Source: PVC group bacterium
Lineage (GTDB): Bacteria > Verrucomicrobiota > Kiritimatiellia > CAIKKV01 > PXCX01
Direction of reading: 5' to 3'
DNA length: 11,957 nt
NCBI GenBank assembly: GCA_003565195.1
Contig: PXCX01000042.1
Location: 1-11,957, forward strand
Every line of letters starts with the position of its first letter. The first letter of the stretch is position 1. The position numbers and the translations under genes were made by a program. The notes below the pieces were generated by a model. That model was not told the origin of the DNA. It searched no databases and saw nothing but the letters and a program-made list of their open reading frames with translations. Shown piece by piece: positions 6,196-11,957 of this stretch.

Positions 6196-7596
6196 TCACC
6201 GTAAATAGACATCTCCGTTCAAGCTAAATTTGGGCGACAGTTTTCGCCGCAATTCAAGCGTATCCGCTGCATATAGTGGATCGATTTCAATCGCAATTCG
6301 AGGGATACCGTCAGCGTAGCGCGGCACGTCAACCCCTGCTTCCTGTAGGCAATCAGCGAACCGGCATATCATTGCCCGGCGCGCCGAAGCAGGCGAATCC
6401 TCACCCGTCGCATTCTTAACCGGCGAAAATTCGTGTTCGCGCTTGAACGGCACGACGGCAACCCGTTCGGCGCGCGGCAACACATCGAAAATGAAGCGTT
6501 CAAATTTAAAGCCGTTGGGTGACGCAGGCATCTGCGTCCGGCCCTGGTCGTCGCATACCGGTATTTTTTTATAGGCGCGATGCAACGGCAATGACTGTCC
6601 GGCTTGTTGCACCAGAAAATCCAGCGAAAAAACATGAATGGCAACACTTCCGTATCCGAACCGTAAGGTTCCATCCTGGTCACGCGCCTGCTTCTGATCT
6701 TCCGTCAATTCGGTATATTCGATAATAATATTGCGCCCGTTGCGGACACCAACCACGCCCAAGCCTTCGTCCGGCGACCGTTTCATGCATACTTTCAACG
6801 ACATCTGCGCCCGTTGCCGCCGGTGGAACCCGATAAACACAGGATCGGCGATCCTGACCAGCGGGTTATCCACTTGAAAATAAAACACCGTTTCCACGCG
6901 GTACGCTTGGAGTTTCTCAAGTAAACCAGCCCGCTGCAACGCGGCCAGAACCCCGCCATGGCCGTCCGGCGCCAGGAACAAACGGTCGGGAGCTTCAAGA
7001 ATCAAACGACCGTCAGGCAACATCGCGGGCAACATTCCCTGGGTAAAAAACCATACTCGTTCCGGAGACAACCCAAAATAGTCGTTCTGCTCGAAAAACT
7101 CGCGGGTTGCCGCATCGTTGGCACGACTGGTCATCACCAGAAAAGGGATACGGGCGCGATGCTTTACTTCCAATGCCAAAACTTTGCGGGCATGGATTTC
7201 GAACAACGATGCATGGCTGACGGGTCCGACCGGAAACGCGCCTTTGGGACCGTCGAACCCGAGGCGCGAGCCTTGGCCGCCGGCCACCAGCAGCACGGCC
7301 GTTTTACCGGCGGCCAACGCGGCGCGTCCTTGTTCTTCTGACAGTTTTGCTTCGCTATCATCGATTTGGGCGACGGTAGCGGGCGCGACCTCGCCGCCAT
7401 CCGCGTCGGATCCGTTATCCGTCATCAAGCTTTGCATCCGGGCCACCTGTTCCCAATCGATATCCATGATCGCTGCGGCCAGCCGCTGCCGGCCGGTCTG
7501 ATCGAGTTGCGACCAAAACCGCAGTAAATGCCGCTGGCCGGCAGCCGTCAACTTGTTATCCAATGCTTCAAAAGAGATGTTTTTCATGTCATGCAT
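6196..7596 (-). CDS. UAP1-type UDP-sugar pyrophosphorylase
   Basis: A 466-residue enzyme of the eukaryote-like UDP-GlcNAc/UDP-glucose pyrophosphorylase family. It should make a UDP-sugar and pyrophosphate from UTP and a sugar-1-phosphate in the cytoplasm. The nucleotide-binding loop is intact: LLVAGGQGSRLGFDGPKGAF (102-121), with the GG-x-G-x-RLG and PKG elements. Other family blocks are VMTSRANDAATREFFEQNDYFG (154-175), the APDGHGGVL loop (209-217), FQVDNPL with the metal-binding-region Asp (about 240-246), and EFSPVKNATGEDSP near the C-terminus. The last resembles the UAP1/AGX 'SP-KN' block, which favours UDP-N-acetylhexosamine over UDP-glucose, though substrate cannot be fixed from sequence. 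Length matches the family. It is unrelated to the usual bacterial GlmU type. ATG at 7596 and ATG at 7587 are both possible; a G-rich stretch precedes them but no ideal Shine-Dalgarno. It lies between the TPR membrane protein gene (55 bp) and the LemA gene (36 bp). Confidence 0.87.
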   Translation of the reverse strand: MHDMKNISFEALDNKLTAAGQRHLLRFWSQLDQTGRQRLAAAIMDIDWEQVARMQSLMTDNGSDADGGEVAPATVAQIDDSEAKLSEEQGRAALAAGKTAVLLVAGGQGSRLGFDGPKGAFPVGPVSHASLFEIHARKVLALEVKHRARIPFLVMTSRANDAATREFFEQNDYFGLSPERVWFFTQGMLPAMLPDGRLILEAPDRLFLAPDGHGGVLAALQRAGLLEKLQAYRVETVFYFQVDNPLVRIADPVFIGFHRRQRAQMSLKVCMKRSPDEGLGVVGVRNGRNIIIEYTELTEDQKQARDQDGTLRFGYGSVAIHVFSLDFLVQQAGQSLPLHRAYKKIPVCDDQGRTQMPASPNGFKFERFIFDVLPRAERVAVVPFKREHEFSPVKNATGEDSPASARRAMICRFADCLQEAGVDVPRYADGIPRIAIEIDPLYAADTLELRRKLSPKFSLNGDVYLR

Positions 7597-7651
7597 CAGT
7601 AGCTTCCCCCCGAGAATACGAAATATTGGAATACAGGTATGAGATCATACA

Positions 7652-10600
7652 TCAAGGATTATCGCCGGCTCGCCGGATCGCGCTCTGCAAAGCAGTCAAG
7701 CGTTCACGTTGACTTACGGTTGCCGGACTATCGGGTTGGAGCAGTTGGGATATCTGATTGCTGGCGCGTCCGATCTCACCCGCATGCATCAATGCTTCCG
7801 CCAGATCGATCGCGGCGTCTACATCATCCATGTTTAACGACAGCGCCATTTCGAGCACGTCAACCGCTTCAGGAAACCGCCCCAAATGCAGCAGTACCCG
7901 GCCGAGTGTCCGATGGGTTTGATAGGAGTCGGGCGCCATCGCAACCGCTTCACGGGCATATTTCTCCGCATCCGTGGCACGCCGCCGTTCGATCAAGACA
8001 TTCGCAAGATCATTAAGCGCATACGGCGTCCGTTGGCGGGCAATACTTTGACGAAACGCCGATTCGGCCAAGTGATACTGATGGCTGCGCGCCTGCAGAA
8101 TGCCCAGCACATAATTGCCGAATGCATGATCGGAATCGATGGACAAGAGTCTGCCGACATAATGTTCGGCCCGATCAAAACGCGCCTCTCTCAGGTCATG
8201 GCGGATGAGTTGTTCTAGCGCAAACGTATTTCCGGGCCGCAACCGCAACGCCCGTTCGAAATAGTCACGTGCTTGCGCCATATCCCCGCGAACAAGCGCT
8301 ATGTCACCCAAAGCAAGCGCCGCGGCAGGATCGTTGGCGGCCAGCGGAGCGAGCCGATCGAGGATCCGTTCCAAGGCCGTGGCATCATCCTGGCGGATGA
8401 CGATATACGCCATCAGAACCCAGGCACGCGAGTGGTCCGGCTGTCTCTCAACCAAATCGTACAATTGTTCGCGGGCGCCGTCATCGTCACCGGTCAACAA
8501 CATAATCATGGCTCGCTCAAACAGGATTTGGGCGGGCGGAACGCCAGCCTCTTCAGCAGCCGTCACATACTCTGATGCAACATCGAAATGACGTCGCATT
8601 AGCGCCACGCGTGCCAAGCCGATCAAGGCGCGCGGATCATCGGGATTTTGTTCCAGAATCTGGCGGTATACGGCTTCGCTTTGGATATCCTGTTCCATTC
8701 CCAGATAAACCCCGGCCAAAGCCGAGCGTACCCCGGGCATATCTTCCGACAAGTCGAGCGCGCGTTTCAAACTGGTGACGGCCATCCCTGGGTTCCCTGA
8801 TAACGCCCAGGTCCAACCCATATCGGCAAACGCATGCGGCATGCGTACGTAACCATGAACCTGCGACAATCGGCGAATTTGAAACCGGTGTTCGCCGAGC
8901 GATTCGGCCAATCGCGCCATGTCGGCACGGGTTTCGGCAATCACATGTTCCGGCAAAAGATCGTCATGCATCGTCAGGATACTGAGATTCAACAGCGCAC
9001 TGATATTGTTCTCATAGAGATCGCGGGCCCGACGATATACCTGCCACGCCAGATCAGGACGCCCGATATCTTCCATAAACACCCCCAGATTGTTGGCCGA
9101 CAACGCGGTGTGCCTCAAAAACTGGGCGGCGGTATGCGACCATAGCGCCGTATCGAGTGCCCGATAAGACTGTAACAACGGCTGAATTTCATCCCAGAAC
9201 ACCGTATGCTCAGCCCATACCCTGTCGGCATCCGGCAACTGATCTTCCCGTGCGCCGCGAAAAACCAAACGATGCGGTACGACGGTAAAGTCCGCCGCGA
9301 GCCAAAGATCGGGCATCGTCAACATGGCCACCCGATTTTCGATCCCGGGCGTCCGCAACCATTCTCGCAGGAATGGTTGCAACCCGAGCCGCAACAGGCC
9401 GCGCAATCGCATGCTTTCGAAATGACCGGCCAAATAGCGCTGGTACACTTCACTGTGACCGGAACTTAAATCGAGCAGTTTAAGCGACTGACCCGAAGTG
9501 TGGGCTGCAATAAGAATATGGTCGTCAAGCGTGCCATCGGTAAGCAGCCATTCGCGGCCGGCCGCGGAATCGACGATGTATTCCGCGTAATGCGTCACCA
9601 CTTCCGCCGGACGTCCATCGGCCACGGTTAGATTGCGAAACGGTGCCCACACCACCACTGCCAGGCTGAGCACGGCCGGCGCCAAACCGCCAAACCGCCG
9701 AACCGCGCGTTTCCAGCCACGCTCGGCATTTACGAAGCAATATAACGGCAACAATATCCAGGCCGCTACCAGAATACCGAACAACGAGGCGCTCAGCAGA
9801 TAGGGCGTCACCAATAATCGGCGCATCCCCAACAAGCTCCAGGGGGCGATCGAATGGTTAAACAACACCATCAGGGTCAGGCCGGTCAACACCAAATATA
9901 ACAGGCGGAACGCCTTCTGTTTATCGCCTGCCATAGCTCGTTTAACGGTGAAAACCCCAATCAACCAAGGGATGGCCGTAACGATCAGCATCAACATCCA
10001 GCCATGTTGCGGCAAGCCGCGGGTAATAAAACGGTATTGATCGCCCAGATAAATCCAGATCACATGCCAGAACCCTTGGAAATCACGCAACGCATAACCT
10101 TCGGTACGCATTGCCATCCACGCCGCGAACAGGTAAAGCGATAACCCGGTCAATCCGGCAACCGTCATCAAAAGGATACGTAATACACTTAAACGGTCAC
10201 GCAACCACAAAAACAACACCACAAAGATGCCGACCATCGGCGCAAACACGATGAATGTACTGAATTCAACGCACCCGAGTCCGTACAAAAACAGCAAGCA
10301 AAACAGCCGTCCGTCGGTGGGTCTGCGGACGTAGCTCAACAACAGGGTTGCCACCGCCAGTAATCCGGCGACATGCATCGTCAACGGATGTGCGCGGGTT
10401 GCGGCAATCCAGAACGGGTTGGCAAATGCCAGGAAAAAACCGGCACACCAGCCACTGAACAGGGTTGCCAACGCCACGGTCCCCGGATGCTGACGATGCA
10501 CGTAAACCGGGATCGCGTCGTGAGTGAAATGGGTCACCAAGCGTGAACACAGATACACGGCAATCGCGCCGAATAACGCACTGGACAGATTAAACCAGAT

Positions 10601-10852
10601 CGCAAAATCATCAGCAGGCAACCGTGACAACGCGGCCATCAGCACGGTCCAAAGCGGGCGATCGACATACAAGCGCGGCGCTAAACCGATTGCCTGAACC
10701 AATAATCGCACCGATTCGCCCGGAAACGCGCCCCGGCTAAGCGTCGTGACATACACCCCCAGCGCTGTGATCGCAGGCAACACCAGCAACCAACGGATCA
10801 AAGCGTTCCAGCGGGCGCCGGGCATGACTTGGATTGTAGCGGATTCGGGCAT
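7652..10852 (-). CDS. Large polytopic membrane protein with C-terminal TPR array
   Basis: A 1066-residue protein in two halves. Residues about 18-403 hold roughly 11-12 hydrophobic segments. The start (TTLSRGAFPGESVRLLVQAIGL, then DRPLWTVLMAALSRLP and NLSSALFGAIAVYL) resembles DUF2723/GT-C-type membrane proteins, where an acidic residue in the first external loop acts in sugar transfer from a lipid carrier; here Glu46 is the candidate. Residues about 404-570 look soluble and are unassigned. Residues about 580-1060 carry tetratricopeptide repeats, clearest near 840-870, 905-935 and 940-1005 (for example ALGDIALVRGDMAQARDYFE). TPRs mediate protein contacts. A role in glycosylation or envelope polymer synthesis is inference, strengthened by the UDP-sugar gene next to it. 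No Shine-Dalgarno precedes the ATG at 10852. The ATG at 10825 (MPGARW) gives a more usual N-terminus directly before the first membrane helix, also without one. The TPR part is certain; the glycosyltransferase-like assignment is tentative. Confidence 0.8.
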   Translation of the reverse strand: MPESATIQVMPGARWNALIRWLLVLPAITALGVYVTTLSRGAFPGESVRLLVQAIGLAPRLYVDRPLWTVLMAALSRLPADDFAIWFNLSSALFGAIAVYLCSRLVTHFTHDAIPVYVHRQHPGTVALATLFSGWCAGFFLAFANPFWIAATRAHPLTMHVAGLLAVATLLLSYVRRPTDGRLFCLLFLYGLGCVEFSTFIVFAPMVGIFVVLFLWLRDRLSVLRILLMTVAGLTGLSLYLFAAWMAMRTEGYALRDFQGFWHVIWIYLGDQYRFITRGLPQHGWMLMLIVTAIPWLIGVFTVKRAMAGDKQKAFRLLYLVLTGLTLMVLFNHSIAPWSLLGMRRLLVTPYLLSASLFGILVAAWILLPLYCFVNAERGWKRAVRRFGGLAPAVLSLAVVVWAPFRNLTVADGRPAEVVTHYAEYIVDSAAGREWLLTDGTLDDHILIAAHTSGQSLKLLDLSSGHSEVYQRYLAGHFESMRLRGLLRLGLQPFLREWLRTPGIENRVAMLTMPDLWLAADFTVVPHRLVFRGAREDQLPDADRVWAEHTVFWDEIQPLLQSYRALDTALWSHTAAQFLRHTALSANNLGVFMEDIGRPDLAWQVYRRARDLYENNISALLNLSILTMHDDLLPEHVIAETRADMARLAESLGEHRFQIRRLSQVHGYVRMPHAFADMGWTWALSGNPGMAVTSLKRALDLSEDMPGVRSALAGVYLGMEQDIQSEAVYRQILEQNPDDPRALIGLARVALMRRHFDVASEYVTAAEEAGVPPAQILFERAMIMLLTGDDDGAREQLYDLVERQPDHSRAWVLMAYIVIRQDDATALERILDRLAPLAANDPAAALALGDIALVRGDMAQARDYFERALRLRPGNTFALEQLIRHDLREARFDRAEHYVGRLLSIDSDHAFGNYVLGILQARSHQYHLAESAFRQSIARQRTPYALNDLANVLIERRRATDAEKYAREAVAMAPDSYQTHRTLGRVLLHLGRFPEAVDVLEMALSLNMDDVDAAIDLAEALMHAGEIGRASNQISQLLQPDSPATVSQRERLTALQSAIRRAGDNP

Positions 10853-10856
10853 CTAG

Positions 10857-10884
10857 ATTCTAAGTCGCAAATTGTTTGAGTAAA
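10857..10884 (-). promoter_or_regulatory. Possible promoter of the TPR/UDP-sugar cluster
   Basis: Minus strand: TTTACT (10884-10879), a 16-bp spacer, TAGAAT (10862-10857). The start would fall at about 10850, at or just past the annotated ATG (10852). This would imply either a leaderless message or use of the internal ATG at 10825. The hexamers are moderate matches only. Confidence 0.3.
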
Positions 10885-10935
10885 TGGGCCGATAAATTTT
10901 GTTCGTTTTTTACGTTTCTGCGGTCCATGGTTTTC

Positions 10936-11009
10936 AGTGTTCGGAGTTCAGCGTTCAGGAAAACCTGATTTCGCCAAACTGAACACTGAACGCTGAACCC
11001 CTGAACACT
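10936..11009. repeat. GAAC-rich repeat with long imperfect hairpin, right copy
   Basis: A plus-strand arm at 10937-10958 and a complementary arm at 10986-11008 pair over about 21 bp, with one mismatch and one extra base, around a 27-nt loop; an A-T pair extends the stem at each end. The arms are made of CTGAAC units, and 10993-11009 is identical to 16-32 at the left edge. Lying between the nfu stop and the TPR gene, it could fold in the RNA and act as a terminator or processing element, though there is no T-run. Confidence 0.72.
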
Positions 11010-11030
11010 TTCAGCGAAGCTGGCTAGACT

Positions 11031-11252
11031 TCAGCCAACCCGTTCCACGGTAATGGTTTCGTCAACCGATTCACGCAGAATACGTTGGATCCCGTCCCGA
11101 ATCGTTATGGCCGCATGGGGACAACCGCTACAGGCGCCTTTAAGTTTCAGTTGCACGTTGGATCCTTCGATCCCGACAACTTCCATATCGCCGCCATCGG
11201 CTTGCAGCATAACGCGTAGTTCTTCCAGTTTAGCACGAATTTTATCTTCCAT
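11031..11252 (-). CDS. Nfu-type iron-sulfur cluster scaffold/carrier (NifU C-terminal domain)
   Basis: A 73-residue protein consisting only of the NifU C-terminal (Nfu) domain. The CSGCPHA motif places the paired cysteines at 41 and 44; two such pairs from a dimer bind one [4Fe-4S] cluster. The preceding QADGGDMEVVGIE block (17-29) is the other family hallmark. Nfu proteins receive or assemble a cluster and pass it to target apoproteins in the cytoplasm. The length is typical of stand-alone bacterial Nfu domains. AAGGA 8 bp upstream supports the ATG at 11252. It is divergent from the tmRNA gene with its own promoter, and no other Fe-S assembly gene is within this window. Confidence 0.92.
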   Translation of the reverse strand: MEDKIRAKLEELRVMLQADGGDMEVVGIEGSNVQLKLKGACSGCPHAAITIRDGIQRILRESVDETITVERVG

Positions 11253-11300
11253 GACCGTATTCCTTTTTTATAGAGCACCGCTCTCGACAACAAAACTGGA

Positions 11301-11329
11301 ATTATACGCAACAAACAAAGGAAAAACAA
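11301..11329 (-). promoter_or_regulatory. Sigma70-type promoter of the nfu-like gene
   Basis: Minus strand: TTGTTT (11329-11324), a 17-bp spacer and a perfect TATAAT (11306-11301). The predicted start near 11294 gives a leader of about 42 nt, which contains a small 5-bp hairpin (AGAGC/GCTCT) before the AAGGA ribosome binding site. Confidence 0.7.
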
Positions 11330-11352
11330 TCGTAAAAACGGCGCCCAGCGGC

Positions 11353-11424
11353 GAAAAATCGCGGCGGTGTCGAGTGGCGGACGCTCCGAAACGAAATCTC
11401 CGAAACGAAATGTCGCGATTTTTC
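11353..11424. promoter_or_regulatory. Inverted repeat enclosing a tandem 14-mer upstream of tmRNA
   Basis: GAAAAATCGCG (11353-11363) and its exact complement CGCGATTTTTC (11414-11424) are separated by 50 bp. Between them, CTCCGAAACGAAAT occurs twice in perfect tandem (11384-11397 and 11398-11411). The right arm ends one base before the tmRNA -35. This is unusual order for a non-coding spacer and may be a regulator-binding region for tmRNA. Confidence 0.4.
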
Positions 11425-11457
11425 TTGTGTTCGCGGATTGTCTTGTTATAATATAAT
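11425..11457 (+). promoter_or_regulatory. tmRNA promoter
   Basis: TTGTGT (11425-11430), a 16-bp spacer and TATAAT (11447-11452). A second overlapping TATAAT lies at 11452-11457, with no matching -35 at normal distance. Initiation at about 11459-11465 would leave a short 5' extension for RNase P to remove before the mature end at 11471. Confidence 0.7.
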
Positions 11458-11470
11458 CATGTCCACATAA

Positions 11471-11826
11471 GGGGGCGCTCTGGTTTCGACGTTGTAGTTG
11501 AAGCTCAGGTGGCGCGCCGGGGACCCCGGTTGGCCCCGTTAACAATCCGGGAAACAACACACAAGCCAACAACGAAATGGCTCTCGCGGCTTAAATAAGC
11601 TCCGCGACGTCTCGCTGCTGATACCTGTTAAGTGGTAGAGACGAGGACAGCAGGTTAGTTCCGCGGTTGGGCAACCGCGCCGCGGGATGAAGTTTTTCGC
11701 GGTTGCTGGCCGTGCCGGGAGCCTGTTCGTCGGCGTCCGGCATAGCGAGATTTAAATCGACGAAACACGCGCGTAGAAACCTTGGTGACGCTATAGCGGA
11801 CGGGGGTTCGATTCCCCCCGCCTCCA
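11471..11826 (+). ncRNA. ssrA: Transfer-messenger RNA (tmRNA), one-piece form
   Basis: Complete 356-nt gene. tmRNA is charged with alanine, enters stalled ribosomes with SmpB and adds a degradation tag to the unfinished protein. The 5' acceptor strand GGGGGCG pairs with the 3' strand CGCCTCC (11819-11825) over 7 bp. This includes the G3-U70 wobble that alanyl-tRNA synthetase recognises; A11826 is the discriminator base. The 5' region has the conserved GGTTTCGAC. The T arm is GGGGG, TTCGATT, CCCCC (11802-11818). The tag frame runs from GCC at 11565 to TAA at 11592-11594 and reads ANNEMALAA, ending in the usual ALAA. GC-rich pseudoknot segments lie on both sides. CCA is not encoded (GGC follows), so it must be added after transcription. 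The gene is in one piece, with no sign of the permuted two-piece form. Confidence 0.96.
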
Positions 11827-11957
11827 GGCTTCGTCCGGAGCGGAGCGCAGGACGAAGCCTGCCCCGGCATAGTTGCCCGAGTCCGCGAGGGCGACGAAGC
11901 CGGGCCGGTTTTACCAATTCCGCTCCGAACTACGCCCGGGCAAGCCATGCATTTGCG
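11825..11957. repeat. Hairpin-rich repeat block directly after tmRNA
   Basis: AGGCTTCGTCC (11826-11836) and GGACGAAGCCT (11850-11860) form an 11-bp perfect stem, 12 bp with C11825-G11861, which takes in the last bases of the tmRNA gene. GACGAAGCC recurs at 11893-11901, so the left arm could pair with either copy. A second small stem is GTTGCCC (11872-11878) with GGGCGAC (11889-11895), including one G-U pair. A short T-run (11909-11912) follows a GC-rich segment and may mark a terminator. The mosaic looks like a REP-type dispersed element. No gene is visible to the window end. Confidence 0.55.

Noticed and set aside
11591..11948. Minus-strand reading frames of 108 and 97 codons
   Set aside because: They lie antisense to tmRNA. 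The phrases GGIEPPSA and GGNRTPV are the familiar artefact of translating the reverse complement of a tRNA-like T arm and acceptor stem.
11827..11957. Integron attC site or insertion sequence end
   Set aside because: No GTTRRRY/RYYYAAC pair, no target duplication and no transposase or integrase gene is visible.

Overview
The window looks like chromosomal DNA from a member of the PVC superphylum, most likely Verrucomicrobiota, Kiritimatiellota or Lentisphaerota; I cannot resolve it further. The evidence is a GreA-type factor with a very long N-terminal extension, as in Chlamydiae and their relatives, and a 50-residue protein matching the Chlamydia/Verrucomicrobia 'small basic protein' family. 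Base composition is moderately GC-rich and even across the genes. I see no integrase, transposase, phage gene or CRISPR array. Genes are tightly packed.

Layout. Positions 1-463 are non-coding: a GAAC-rich repeat at the left edge, short direct repeats, and a good promoter (TTGCAT, 17 bp, TATAAT) that probably drives the next two genes. These are a 732-aa GreA-like protein (464-2662, +) and a translationally coupled 152-aa four-helix membrane protein (2659-3117, +). They converge on the 50-aa small basic protein and a secreted SH3-repeat protein with a Pro-Glu linker (4332 down to 3127, -), which have their own promoter at about 4430-4458.

A second minus-strand cluster runs from 10852 to 4475. 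In transcription order it holds a 1066-aa polytopic membrane protein with a C-terminal TPR array, a UAP1-type UDP-sugar pyrophosphorylase, a LemA-family protein and a galactose-mutarotase-like protein. Gaps are 55, 36 and 17 bp. A membrane protein resembling lipid-linked-sugar glycosyltransferases next to a nucleotide-sugar enzyme suggests a role in envelope glycoconjugates or protein glycosylation; that is inference.

The right end holds a small Nfu-type iron-sulfur protein (11252-11031, -), divergent from a complete one-piece tmRNA gene (11471-11826, +) with predicted encoded tag ANNEMALAA. A hairpin-rich repeat block follows directly on the tmRNA 3' end.

Most of this is housekeeping. The points most worth checking are: the GreA-like factor, which carries Gln where Gre factors have the second acidic tip residue; the GAAC repeat family near both ends; paired CGTTTCGG motifs upstream of both the greA-like and tmRNA promoters; and the uncharacterised TPR/UDP-sugar/LemA/mutarotase cluster.
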